Source: an uncultured Rikenellaceae bacterium (GTDB lineage: Bacteria > Bacteroidota > Bacteroidia > Bacteroidales > Rikenellaceae). From it: a stretch of 64,000 nucleotides of DNA. The stretch lies in NCBI GenBank assembly GCA_910577285.1, contig CAJTLO010000001.1, positions 208,950 through 272,949 of the forward strand. Direction: 5' to 3'. The stretch's first letter is position 1. Every line of letters starts with the position of its first letter. Below the pieces are notes generated by a model. The model made no database searches. It saw only the letters and a program-made list of their open reading frames with translations, and was not told the origin of the DNA. Shown here piece after piece: positions 34,010-42,764 of this stretch. Position numbers and translations under genes: made by a program.

Positions 34010-35452
34010 TCAGCGTTTTCCGTTCGGCCGCAGTTCCTGCGGCATGGGGAGCGACAGGCGGGTGAAACTGATGACGGCTCCGGCCGCGGCGAATCCCCCG
34101 GCCAGGAGGAGTGCGGTGTGGATGCTGTCGGTCGAGGTCATTTGGAAAAGCAGGGCCACGAGGGCGGCTCCGGTACTCTGCCCCAGCAGGCGGGCCGTGG
34201 CGAGCATGCCGCTCGCACTGCCGCTCCGGTGGGGCGGTGCCGAACCGACGATGATGCTGTTGTTGGGCGATTGGAAAAGGCCGAATCCGAGACCGCAGAG
34301 GACGAGCCGCCATACGATGTCGGCTTCGTGGGGGGAGGGCGGTAGCCAGGCGAGCAGGAAGAGCCCGCAGGTCATGATCGAGAGACCGATGCCGCCCAGC
34401 AGACCGGCATGCACGCGTTCGACGAGGATGCCCGCCAGCGGAGCGACGACCACGATGACCGCCGGCCAGGCGGTCATGACGAGCCCGGTGGATACGGCAC
34501 TGTACCCGAACGTGTGCTGCAAATAGAACGGAAGGGCCACCATGGCCGACATCTGGGCGATGAACGAGCAGATGGAGGTGAGTATCGAAACGGAGAATAT
34601 CGGGATTTTCAGTAGGTCGAAGGGGAGGATGGGGTAGGGTTTCTGGAGTTGGCTGCGCACGAAGAGCGTGCCCACGATCAACAGCAGAACGATTCCGATC
34701 GTTATATAGCGCGGGTCTACGCCGTGGGCGTATCCTTCGATCGAGGCGATGAGCAGACCGAACGTGAGGGCGTTCATCGCTCCGTCGCGCCAGTCGAACT
34801 GGCGGCCCGCTACCTTCACGGGGTTGTCGGGCAGGAAGCGCCAGCCGAGGAAGAAGGCCGTGATCCCGATAGGGATGTTGATGGCGAAGAGCCATTGCCA
34901 GGGGGCTATGGAGAGGATGCCCGCTGCGATCGTCGGTCCCGCCACGGAGGAGACGGCTACCACGGTGGCGTTCAGGCCCAGGCCGCGGCCCAGGTGGTGC
35001 CGCGGATAGATGATGCGGATCAGGGTGGTGTTCACGCTGGTGACCGCCGCGGCTCCGAAGCCCTGGCATACCCGTGCCGCCACGAGCGTGGCGAGGGAGT
35101 CGGAGAGGGCGCATCCTGCCGAGGCGATGGTGAAGAGCAGCAGCCCGCCGATGTATATCTTGCGGTAACCGATGACGTCGCCCAGGGCTGAGAAGGAGAG
35201 CAGCGATACCACGATGGCGAGCTGGTAGGCGTTGACGATCCAGATGGAGTTGGCCGGGGAGATCTCCAGCAGGCTGCCTATCGTGGGGAGCGCTACGTTG
35301 GCGATGGCTCCGTCGAGCACGGAGAGCGATACGCCGAACGTGACGGCCAGGATGGCCCATAACCGTTTGGGCATGGGGATCCCGTTCCACTCCGTGTCGC
35401 CACGCAGGAGTACCTTTTTGTCCGATGGATGGTCGTGTGTCTTGCCGCTCAT
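34010..35452 (-). CDS. MFS multidrug exporter, DHA2 (14-helix) family
   Basis: 480 residues from ATG 35452; the frame is open further upstream but crosses the promoter. About 14 membrane helices. DHA2 motif C-like GVSLSVLDGAIANVALPTIG at 30-50 and motif A-like LGDVIGYRKIYIGG near 80-93. Drug/proton antiporter of the inner membrane; substrate unknown. Monocistronic. Confidence 0.87.
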   Translation of the reverse strand: MSGKTHDHPSDKKVLLRGDTEWNGIPMPKRLWAILAVTFGVSLSVLDGAIANVALPTIGSLLEISPANSIWIVNAYQLAIVVSLLSFSALGDVIGYRKIYIGGLLLFTIASAGCALSDSLATLVAARVCQGFGAAAVTSVNTTLIRIIYPRHHLGRGLGLNATVVAVSSVAGPTIAAGILSIAPWQWLFAINIPIGITAFFLGWRFLPDNPVKVAGRQFDWRDGAMNALTFGLLIASIEGYAHGVDPRYITIGIVLLLIVGTLFVRSQLQKPYPILPFDLLKIPIFSVSILTSICSFIAQMSAMVALPFYLQHTFGYSAVSTGLVMTAWPAVIVVVAPLAGILVERVHAGLLGGIGLSIMTCGLFLLAWLPPSPHEADIVWRLVLCGLGFGLFQSPNNSIIVGSAPPHRSGSASGMLATARLLGQSTGAALVALLFQMTSTDSIHTALLLAGGFAAAGAVISFTRLSLPMPQELRPNGKR

Positions 35453-35475
35453 GATGGATGGTCCGAAACCGGCGA

Positions 35476-35483
35476 CAAAGATA
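35476..35483 (-). promoter_or_regulatory. -7 box of MFS exporter promoter
   Basis: Minus strand TATCTTTG, 23 bp before the ATG. Confidence 0.55.
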
Positions 35484-35547
35484 ACGTCCGGCGACGGATC
35501 CCCCAATTTTTCAGGAGCGTAAATGTACGGCGGGGTGCCCCTTTGCA

Positions 35548-35580
35548 CCGACGAGGCAGGAGATTCTCCTGCCTCGTCGG
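35548..35580 (-). terminator. terminator of fimbrillin operon
   Basis: Arms of 16 bp (CCGACGAGGCAGGAGA) around a single base, 175 bp past the last fimbrillin stop; the rest of 35453-35755 is empty. Confidence 0.6.
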
Positions 35581-35755
35581 TGTCGGGTGTCGCTCTTTTC
35601 CCGGTCCGGAATGCGCCGGGTGCGGGATGCGGCGGAATTTTCATCTCCGGAAACCGTAGCATCGGTTGCCGGCTTTCGGGAAGGATGCGCGGGGAACGGG
35701 TAGCGTCGCCGCGCCCTGCCGGAAAGTGTCCCGCTCCGGAGAACGGGGGAGCTTA

Positions 35756-36703
35756 TCAAAGACGCTGCGCACTGGGCGTGTCGGGAATGGGTTCCGGCAT
35801 GCTCTCCTGCGGATGGTCGCTGACCGTCCAGTCGGTGATCGTGGGCGACCCCACGTCGATCACGCCTTCCGCGTTGATCGACATCGGATATGCGTACTGT
35901 TTTCCTGCTTCGAAAGAGATGGCGTCCATGGGCCATGCGGTCTCCTGGTCCCCGAGACGGAACGTGACCGTGCGCGTGGAGTTTCCCGCATGCGGAATGA
36001 TCAGTGCGGAGAACGATGCGTCGGCATCTTCCGCAGCCACCTTCTTCGGCGAGAAGGGAAGGGTTTCGGTGGCGGCCATGATTCCGTCGTTCAGCCAAAG
36101 CGTGGCGGCGGTGGGCATGCCCGCGATCGTGACGTCGGCTTCCGTGAGTGCGGAGATCGTTTCGGGAAGCATGCCGATACCCGCCCGCACGTGGAAGGTG
36201 ACGCGGCTCAGCAGGTGGGAAAATGCGAGCGTGACGGGCTCTTCGCTCGGCGTAACGCCGGTTGTGCGGGCATAGAGTATGTCGATGGCCTCCGGTACGC
36301 TCTGGTCTTTGACATCCACGGTGTAGATGCCCTCGTCCGAGAGACGTTCCTCTTCGGTCGCCGAATAGGGTGCGTAGGCGATCAGATCGACCGACTCCTC
36401 TTCGGGCCAGTAAACCGTGCCGGTCGTTGCGAGCGTACCTTGCGCCGGATCGGTGATCGTATACGGGATGTTGTACATGCCGGCGAGCAGGTCGGCCGGC
36501 AATTTGCCGCCGCTGCGGAGCATGAAGACCCCGAGGGCGTCGTTCTCGTTCCAGGTTTCGTTGCCGGTTTCGGAGCGGCGTTCCGCCCGCAGGGCGACGG
36601 CCGTTCCCTCTTCCGTGGTGATGGGTGTGTGCTTCTTGCAGCCGCACAATGTGCTGCCGATCAGCGACGCGAGGAGAATGATGGTTCGGATATTCTTTTT
36701 CAT
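35756..36703 (-). CDS. Fimbrillin family lipoprotein (Mfa-like)
   Basis: 315 residues. Lipobox LCGC (C22). The Mfa-like fold is indicated by WNENDALGVFML near 52-63, VTLAFSHLLSRVTFHV near 155-170 (the AFxHLLSRV signature of fimbrillins) and KQYAYPMSINAEG near 278. It is anchored at the surface and may be processed and assembled into a short pilus. Second gene of a two-gene operon, 21 bp after the fimbrillin-SUMF1 fusion. Confidence 0.85.
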   Translation of the reverse strand: MKKNIRTIILLASLIGSTLCGCKKHTPITTEEGTAVALRAERRSETGNETWNENDALGVFMLRSGGKLPADLLAGMYNIPYTITDPAQGTLATTGTVYWPEEESVDLIAYAPYSATEEERLSDEGIYTVDVKDQSVPEAIDILYARTTGVTPSEEPVTLAFSHLLSRVTFHVRAGIGMLPETISALTEADVTIAGMPTAATLWLNDGIMAATETLPFSPKKVAAEDADASFSALIIPHAGNSTRTVTFRLGDQETAWPMDAISFEAGKQYAYPMSINAEGVIDVGSPTITDWTVSDHPQESMPEPIPDTPSAQRL

Positions 36704-36724
36704 GTCTGTTTTCGGATTAGGGGA

Positions 36725-38359
36725 TTATAAAGGGAAGATGATGCGGAATCCGATCGTCGGATCGCAGGTGTCGGGAGTTTTTATGTCGCTCTGGGCGGCC
36801 CAGCATTTCAGTGCTATTTCGCCGTAGTGGCCGCCGCGCACCAGTTTCAGACCGTGTTCGTTGAACTCCTCCGCCGTGTGTTCGGGATCGACGACCAGAT
36901 CCGTACCGTCGTAATAGAGCCAGTCGGAAACCCATTCGACCGCATTGCCGATCATGTCGTACAGCATCCAGTCGTTGGGCAACTTGGTACCGACCTCCTC
37001 GGTGCAGCCCATGGAGTTGTCGCCGTACCAGGCGTAGTCGGTCAGACGGGCCGTCTCCTCACCGTGCGGATAGTTGTGGTTCGAGCCGGCACGGCAGGCG
37101 TATTCCCATTGGGCGTCGGTCGGGAGTGCTCCGCCGGCCCAGCGGGCGAATTCGTCGGCACCGTACCACGATACGTTGATAGCTGGATAGTCGGCATATC
37201 CTTCGGCCGGCAGCCACCCTTCGTCGGCGGTCCAGTTCACTCCCCACATGTGGGGAGTTACCAGTATTTGGTCCGGATAACGTCCCGAAGGCAGCATGCC
37301 GTCCCGATCCACGCCTGCGTCGTTCAGGAATGCGGCGTACTGGATGTTGGTGATTTCGTACCGGGTGATGTGGAAGTCGGAGGTCAGCGTCACGTCGTGA
37401 ATCTTGTCCTCCCACAAGTTTCGGTCGTTGGCTCCCATGCGGAACGTGGCCGCCTTGCACAACACCGTCTGGTAAAGGTTGTCGGGCAGACGGCGTTTGA
37501 AGGCTTCGACCTGCCCGGCTACGGTTTCTACGGCGCTTTCGGGGTCGGTGTCGCGGAAGAAGAGCCGGTTGTCGTGTTCAAAGGAGAATTGGACATCGAG
37601 GGTCTGGGCCGGAAGCAGGGCGCGGAACATGTAGGCGGTCCGGGGAGCGTCCTGCGGTTGTTCCACAAAGTGCATGGTGACGGTCGTCGGGGTGTTGTCC
37701 GTTTCGGCGAGCGTCACGGTGGGTGTCGTGCCCGCCAGGTTCAACACGGCGTGCGGACGGACGCCGGCCAGGGTCACGGTGAGGGATTCGTCGGCTCCCA
37801 TGCTTTTGTAGGGGCCGGCCGCCACACTCACCTGGACCATGGAGAGGGCGTGGGCGAATGACAACGCTACGGTTTTCCCTTTCGTGGCGCCCTCGCTCCT
37901 GGCCGTCATGAGGTCGGAGAGGCCGTAATGCGACTTGCCCTCGGTCGTGGCCGACTGGTCGAGGCGGACGGCGAATGCGATGGCGGCGGGATCGTCGGCC
38001 GCTTCGTCGTAGGGGTAGTAGGCATAGAAGTCGAGCGAGGCGTGGTCGTCCGGCCAGAAGACCGTTTCTTCGCCCGACCATAACCTGCCGTCATAGGTGA
38101 GTGCGACGTTGTGGAACGGGTTGTCCGTGCTTTGCAGCGGTTCGCCCGCCGGAACGGCATAGAGGCCGATTCTATCGCCTGTCGACCATTCGGTCTTGAA
38201 GTCGGCGCCGGTAACGGTACGTGTCGTGGGAATGCTCATCTCGAAACGGATGGCCTCGCCGGAAAGTTCGGGCGGACGAGTATTCGCATCGTTGCGGTTG
38301 CATGCCGCCAGCAGCGTGCATGCGGCCGCAGGCAGAAAGAGTAAAACGTTTGTTCTCAT
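36725..38359 (-). CDS. Fimbrillin-SUMF1 fusion lipoprotein
   Basis: 544 residues from ATG 38359. Lipobox LLAAC (near residue 20). Residues 30-290 are a fimbrillin/Mfa-like domain (TEWSTGDRIGLYAVP, VALSFAHALSMVQVSV). From about 297 to the end it is a formylglycine-generating-enzyme-type SUMF1 domain: FRMGANDRN, ITRYEITNIQYAAFL, PAINVSWYGADEFARW, GALPTDAQWEYACRAG, MIGNAVEWVSDW, LVRGGHYGE. The last block keeps one cysteine (ALKC) but not the paired active-site cysteine, so sulfatase activation is unlikely; a structural or binding role fits better. Head of the operon with the next fimbrillin. Confidence 0.88.
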   Translation of the reverse strand: MRTNVLLFLPAAACTLLAACNRNDANTRPPELSGEAIRFEMSIPTTRTVTGADFKTEWSTGDRIGLYAVPAGEPLQSTDNPFHNVALTYDGRLWSGEETVFWPDDHASLDFYAYYPYDEAADDPAAIAFAVRLDQSATTEGKSHYGLSDLMTARSEGATKGKTVALSFAHALSMVQVSVAAGPYKSMGADESLTVTLAGVRPHAVLNLAGTTPTVTLAETDNTPTTVTMHFVEQPQDAPRTAYMFRALLPAQTLDVQFSFEHDNRLFFRDTDPESAVETVAGQVEAFKRRLPDNLYQTVLCKAATFRMGANDRNLWEDKIHDVTLTSDFHITRYEITNIQYAAFLNDAGVDRDGMLPSGRYPDQILVTPHMWGVNWTADEGWLPAEGYADYPAINVSWYGADEFARWAGGALPTDAQWEYACRAGSNHNYPHGEETARLTDYAWYGDNSMGCTEEVGTKLPNDWMLYDMIGNAVEWVSDWLYYDGTDLVVDPEHTAEEFNEHGLKLVRGGHYGEIALKCWAAQSDIKTPDTCDPTIGFRIIFPL

Positions 38360-38460
38360 CGAAACTATGTGTTGGTTAGGTTTTTGGGAATTGCAGCGTT
38401 GCGGAGGCACGGGGTCGACCCTCGGTCGCCATTCCGTATATGGCGCTTGCGATCGTCCGC

Positions 38461-38501
38461 CCGGCCGGCCTTTGCGCAGCCATTCGTCTGAATCAAATAT
38501 A
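38461..38501 (-). repeat. copy E of dispersed palindromic leader repeat
   Basis: Minus strand TATATTTG-ATTCAGACGAATGGCTGCGC then GGCCGGCCGGGC. It matches the 5' half of the copy before ychF (ATTTGATTCAACCGAATCGCTGCGC, CGGGCCGGGC). It begins inside the -7 box and runs into the leader of the fimbrillin operon. Confidence 0.5.
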
Positions 38502-38524
38502 CGAAGAATGCAAAAAAATTCAAA
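38494..38524 (-). promoter_or_regulatory. fimbrillin operon promoter (TTTG-N19-TATATTTG)
   Basis: On the minus strand TTTG (38521-38524), exactly 19 bases, then TATATTTG (38494-38501). Leader of about 130 nt to the ATG. Confidence 0.75.
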
Positions 38525-38852
38525 TAATATATTAAGGGGCTTGTGTGCCGGAATCGGCCCGGAAACATCGTCTTCGCAGCCCGGCGGCAGGGAACGAGGA
38601 GGAGTGCAACCGATTGTTTTTTATCCATGTCGCTTTTGTGCGAGGTGCTGGAAGTGTGTACCCGTGCGGGGATGCAAGTGGGGAAATATGGAACGGCATG
38701 TGTGAAAAATGTGCTCTTCATCATCTTTTTGTATGGTTTTCTACGGGGCGTATGCTCCTCCGGCGCAGTGTCGCCGTTCCATCGGGTTCTCCGCAGCGTG
38801 CGTTTTTCGGACCCGATGGGTGCCCGGCGCGGGACGGTGTCGGGAAAAACGA
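38525..38852. other. intergenic, no gene seen
   Basis: AT-rich at the promoter end (CAAATAATATATT), otherwise unremarkable. Short plus-strand frames (for example 38709-39014) run antisense into hdeD and are not protein-like. Confidence 0.4.
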
Positions 38853-38880
38853 ACGGGACCGGCTGAGCAGCCGGTCCCGT
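38853..38880 (-). terminator. hdeD terminator
   Basis: 12-bp stem ACGGGACCGGCT/AGCCGGTCCCGT with GAGC loop, 22 bp past the hdeD stop. Confidence 0.7.
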
Positions 38881-38901
38881 ATTCGGAAAGAGCGTTTGTT
38901 C

Positions 38902-39477
38902 TTATGCGAGGTATTTCCGCAATTTGGCCAGTTGGACGGCGTAGAAGACGGTGCCTATCGCCGCGAACAGCAGCGCCAGTCCCAGCCACAGTGCATAGCT
39001 TCCGAAACCGATGAAGGGCACTGCGAGCATGAGGAAGGAGGTGAGAATCGTCAGGATACCGAATGCCAGGGTCAGGCCGGCCCCCTTGATGCCGTATCCC
39101 ACCATGTCGCTGGAGTTGCTTACCATGCTGTAGCCGCGGAACATGAGCCAGAAGCCGAGTACGAGCGGCAGGTAGACGAACAGTACCTCGGGAATCATGA
39201 TGATGATCGCTCCCAACAGGATTTCGATCACGCCGGTGGCGATCAGGCGCCCCCGACCGGCCTGTACGGGAGTGGCGCCGCCCGTGATGAGTTCGAGAAC
39301 GCCCGAGATGATGACCATGCAGGCGAAACCGAGCGTGAGTCCCAGCCAGGTATCGCCCGTGCGGGTGAATACCAGAATACCGAATGCCAGGAAGATGATA
39401 CCGAGTGTGAGCGAGGCCCACCAGTTCCTGATAGCGCCGGAATACCGGCTGACGTCGTAAACAATAACCTTTTCCAT
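38902..39477 (-). CDS. HdeD/DUF308 family membrane protein
   Basis: 191 residues from ATG 39477; the long open frame upstream is a shadow of floA. Six membrane helices in the DUF308 arrangement (LGIIFLAFGILVF, LELITGG, GVIEILLGAIIIMIPEV, GFWLMFRGYSMV). HdeD is linked to acid resistance in E. coli, but the mechanism is not known and the family is broad. Confidence 0.82.
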   Translation of the reverse strand: MEKVIVYDVSRYSGAIRNWWASLTLGIIFLAFGILVFTRTGDTWLGLTLGFACMVIISGVLELITGGATPVQAGRGRLIATGVIEILLGAIIIMIPEVLFVYLPLVLGFWLMFRGYSMVSNSSDMVGYGIKGAGLTLAFGILTILTSFLMLAVPFIGFGSYALWLGLALLFAAIGTVFYAVQLAKLRKYLA

Positions 39478-39563
39478 AACCTTATTGAATTTTAAGTTGA
39501 TATTCTTTCCGATGCAAGAAATATGCCTGACTGCGGGTCGGGCGGGGGAAGCGGGGATATGAG

Positions 39564-39595
39564 AAAGGAGTACTCGCTGGGGCGAGTACTCCTTT
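39564..39595 (-). terminator. terminator after floA
   Basis: 14-bp stem AAAGGAGTACTCGC/GCGAGTACTCCTTT with a 4-base loop; ends the sensor-trkH-SPOR-nfeD-floA run before hdeD. Confidence 0.75.
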
Positions 39596-39626
39596 TCCGT
39601 GCGCGGGGCGGAAGCCCCGGGGAAGG

Positions 39627-40595
39627 TTATTTCTTTTCCGTCCGGGCGAGGCTTTCGCGCATTTGGGTGTCGGCCTGTACGTTCTGGAGTTTGTAGTAGT
39701 CCATGATGCCGAGATTCCCGTTGCGGAACGCTTCCGCTATGGCCAGAGGAATCTCCGCTTCGGCGAGGATCACTTTGGCGCGGGCCTCCTGCGCTTTGGC
39801 TTTGTTCTCCTGTTCGTGTGCAACGGCCATGGCCCGCTTCTCCTCCGCTTTGGCCTGTGCGATGTTCTTGTCGGCATTGGCCTGGTCGATCTGGAGCTCC
39901 GCACCGATGTTCTTGCCCACATCGATGTCGGCGATGTCGATGGAGAGTATCTCGAAGGCCGTTCCGGCATCGAGTCCCTTTTCGAGCACGACGCGGGAGA
40001 TGTAATCGGGATTTTCGAGTACTACCGTATGGGATTCGGCGGAGCCGATCGACGATACGATGCCTTCGCCCACGCGGGCGAGTACGGTTTCTTCTCCTGC
40101 GCCGCCCACCAGCTGCTTGATGTTGGCGCGTACCGTTACCCGTGCTTTGGCGATGAGCTGGATGCCGTTTTTGGCGACGGCCGACACGGGAGGGGTGTTG
40201 ATGACCTTCGGATTGACCGACATCTGCACCGCCTCGAAAACGTTCCGGCCGGCCAGGTCGATGGCCGAGGCCATTTTGAAGTCGAGGTTGATGTTGGCTT
40301 TCTGGGCGGACACGAGTGCCTGGATGACATTCGGAACGTTGCCTTTGGCCAGGTAGTGGGCTTCCAGTTCGTTGGGGTTGAGATGGAGGCCGGCCTTGGT
40401 GCCCGTGATCATTTCGTTGACGATGAGCGTGGCCGGAACCTTGCGCCAACGCATCAGAATGAGTTGCATGAGCGAGATTCTCACACCCGAAAGCAGCGCC
40501 TTGAACCAGAGTCCCACAGGCACGAAATAGAAGAGCAGCCACAGCAGTACGATGACCACTACGGCTACGGCGATGATGAGTCCGATACTTTCCAT
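39627..40595 (-). CDS. floA: Flotillin-like protein FloA (SPFH domain)
   Basis: 322 residues: N-terminal membrane segment 5-30 (IIAVAVVVIVLLWLLFYFV), SPFH domain about 60-220 (VPATLIVNEMI, GIQLIAKARVTVRANI, GLDAGTAFEILSIDIADIDVG), then an Ala/Glu/Lys coiled coil. Forms membrane microdomains. It follows nfeD by 53 bp, the classic NfeD-flotillin pairing. Confidence 0.93.
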   Translation of the reverse strand: MESIGLIIAVAVVVIVLLWLLFYFVPVGLWFKALLSGVRISLMQLILMRWRKVPATLIVNEMITGTKAGLHLNPNELEAHYLAKGNVPNVIQALVSAQKANINLDFKMASAIDLAGRNVFEAVQMSVNPKVINTPPVSAVAKNGIQLIAKARVTVRANIKQLVGGAGEETVLARVGEGIVSSIGSAESHTVVLENPDYISRVVLEKGLDAGTAFEILSIDIADIDVGKNIGAELQIDQANADKNIAQAKAEEKRAMAVAHEQENKAKAQEARAKVILAEAEIPLAIAEAFRNGNLGIMDYYKLQNVQADTQMRESLARTEKK

Positions 40596-40648
40596 AAGCG
40601 AATTTGTTGTTATTGGTTTTTCGTAATTGGCAGAGGGGGTGCGAGGTG

Positions 40649-41134
40649 TCAGAGCGCTTCCGCCGCAGGGGTGTCGGCGGGTCGTACCACGACGGTGAAG
40701 TTGTCGAAGCCGATGACCTCCACCTCCCGTTGCGGGTCGATGTATACGTCGATGGATTTGGCTTCGTACGTTTTACCCTTCAGCATCACTTTTCCCACGG
40801 GAGCCAGGCGCGTGAGCGTCCGCCCGCGGTCGCCGATGCCGAGGTTCTCCTTTTCGGGCGAAGGTTGCGAGGCGCCGTCGATGTGGGCGTGCAGGGCCAG
40901 CCGTTTCCATGTCTTGGAGCGCAGGCCGACTGCCAGCATGACGATCGACAGGAGGAGCACTGCCGCGAGGGTGAGAAAACCGCCTGCGGTACCGTATCCG
41001 GCGAATGCGGCATAGACGGCGAATCCGCAGCAGAGGAGGGTACCGATGCCGGCTATCGTAATGCCGGGAAGCAGGAATATCTCGACTCCCAGCAGGAAGA
41101 TACCGAGGATTACAAGGATGATGATGAGTGCCAT
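40649..41134 (-). CDS. nfeD: NfeD family protein
   Basis: 161 residues: three to four membrane helices (LIIILVILGIFLLGVEIFLLP; LLCCGFAVYAAFAGYG; GGFLTLAAVLLLSIVMLAVG) and a C-terminal OB fold (GRTLTRLAPVGKVMLKGKTYEA). Short form without the ClpP-like protease domain. Partner of flotillins in membrane quality control. Confidence 0.9.
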   Translation of the reverse strand: MALIIILVILGIFLLGVEIFLLPGITIAGIGTLLCCGFAVYAAFAGYGTAGGFLTLAAVLLLSIVMLAVGLRSKTWKRLALHAHIDGASQPSPEKENLGIGDRGRTLTRLAPVGKVMLKGKTYEAKSIDVYIDPQREVEVIGFDNFTVVVRPADTPAAEAL

Positions 41135-41170
41135 GGCTATTGCGTGGTTTGAATGTCGGGTGGGGCGTGT

Positions 41171-42730
41171 CTATTGTACGGCGACGATCCGCAGCGTAAG
41201 ACCCGGTTCGACCGATCCGAGGTCCTGAATGAGCGATTCGGCCAGCGCCTTGTTGCTGAAAGCACCAACTATGAAAAGGGGCGTACCGGTAGTCGGATCG
41301 GAGATGCGCGATACCTCTTTGCCTGCGGCCTGGGTGGCGATCACCTCCCGCACCACACGGCTCAGGCTCTCGCCCGCTCCGCCGATCTCGACCCGGTAAC
41401 GTGTCTTTTCGTTGCCCGTCGCAGCCGGTGCGGCGCGGTGCGGATCGGGAGCATCGTCGTAGGTTCCCTCGTGCCAGGCCACGACGAGGGGATTGCGGAA
41501 TCCCTGTCGCTTGAGGCGTGCGGTGGCGGCGGCGGCTTCGTCGTAGGTGGCGTAGCCCCCGGCGTAGTAATAATATTTCCGGTCGGCCTTCATCTCCTGG
41601 CTCAGGGGATAGACGTTCCGGAATACGGTGATGGACTGCGGCCGGGTATAGGCTCCCAGCAGAATCCGGTAGACCGATCCCCGCGGGAAGACCTCGACCT
41701 GCGGAATCTGGTTGGTGTTCGTGTATTTGGCCGGACGGACGATCTGCGCATCGGCGAAGTCGTAGAACATGCGTTCGCGCGTGTCGAGGAGGGGCAGAAA
41801 ATAGTCGCCGATGTGGCTGGTGGGGGGGAGCAGGCTGTTGAGCGAGTCCGCAGCCTCGACCAGGCCCGCCCGGTCGGCGATGCGGCTCTCGTAGCCCGAA
41901 ATCAGCAGCTTTTGCAAGGCATAGCGGGCCACTTCTTCGTACATGTACTCGCCTTCGATCTCCGTTTCGAGCAGGAGCATGTTGTTCATCTGCTTCTCCT
42001 GTAACGTCAGAATGTCGCGCTGTCCGGTTTTGTCGAGGAGGTAGTTGTAGGCATACACTTTCGTGTCGAAGACCGTGCCCCATACCTGGCCGGCAGCGGC
42101 GGCCAGCCGGTCGTTTTCGGCAGCCAGTGCGAGAATGCGGGTGTAGAGGCTGTCGGCCTGCGGCCCTTTCAGGGCGGCGTGGTAGACCGGCAACAGGATC
42201 GTCAGTTGCCGGTAGTTGGCCTGAAGCCGGCCGATGAGCTCCACAGCTTCCGTTTCGCTTTCCTGTGCGGCAAGGAGTTGCCGGTAGTCCTCCGCCGGAA
42301 GGTTGTCGGCGAAATAGCCGTTTCGGACGAGCATCTTCCGGCCGTTGTCGGTGCGGATTTCGGCTTCCGGCAGCGGCGGCAGACTGAAGCCCTGTTCGCG
42401 CTCCATGAGGGTCATTTGCTCGGTGAGCTGTGCCAGTTGCGTCCGCACTTGGAAGAGTTGCTGTTCGAGTTCCACGATGTTGTCGGCGAGCGCGGTTCCG
42501 GCCGGTGAATGACCCGAGGCGAAGAGGTCGCGTGCCTCGTCCAATCTCGTTTTAAGACGGTTCTCCCGGGCGGTGAGTTCGTTGCGGCGCACGGCCAGCG
42601 AATCGTAGCTGACGGGCGCTTCGGATTGAATGACGTCGGGTTTCCTGCCCCGGTGCGGCCGCTGGGCGGAGAGGGGAGCCGGAAGCAGCAAAGGCAGAAA
42701 GATGAGGTATTTGAGTAGGTTTCGTGTCAT
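41171..42730 (-). CDS. Secreted SPOR-domain protein
   Basis: 519 residues. Signal peptide 1-22 (LLKYLIFLPLLLPAPLSAQ), a long helical and coiled-coil region (45-330, LTARENRLKTRLDEARDLF), then two SPOR-like repeats: VYRILLGAYTRPQSI with YYYYAGGYATYDEAAAATARL, and PLFIVGAFSNKALAESLIQDL at the end. SPOR domains bind glycan strands lacking stem peptides at division sites. 34 bp after trkH. Its precise role is unknown. Confidence 0.8.
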   Translation of the reverse strand: MTRNLLKYLIFLPLLLPAPLSAQRPHRGRKPDVIQSEAPVSYDSLAVRRNELTARENRLKTRLDEARDLFASGHSPAGTALADNIVELEQQLFQVRTQLAQLTEQMTLMEREQGFSLPPLPEAEIRTDNGRKMLVRNGYFADNLPAEDYRQLLAAQESETEAVELIGRLQANYRQLTILLPVYHAALKGPQADSLYTRILALAAENDRLAAAAGQVWGTVFDTKVYAYNYLLDKTGQRDILTLQEKQMNNMLLLETEIEGEYMYEEVARYALQKLLISGYESRIADRAGLVEAADSLNSLLPPTSHIGDYFLPLLDTRERMFYDFADAQIVRPAKYTNTNQIPQVEVFPRGSVYRILLGAYTRPQSITVFRNVYPLSQEMKADRKYYYYAGGYATYDEAAAATARLKRQGFRNPLVVAWHEGTYDDAPDPHRAAPAATGNEKTRYRVEIGGAGESLSRVVREVIATQAAGKEVSRISDPTTGTPLFIVGAFSNKALAESLIQDLGSVEPGLTLRIVAVQ

Positions 42731-42764
42731 AACTCCTTGTTGTTGCGATAAAACCTCGGCGGTA

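Noticed and set aside
34010..35390. 476-codon alternative frame overlapping the DHA2 exporter
   Set aside because: Arginine/proline/histidine-rich translation without membrane helices; the other frame has 14 helices and family motifs.
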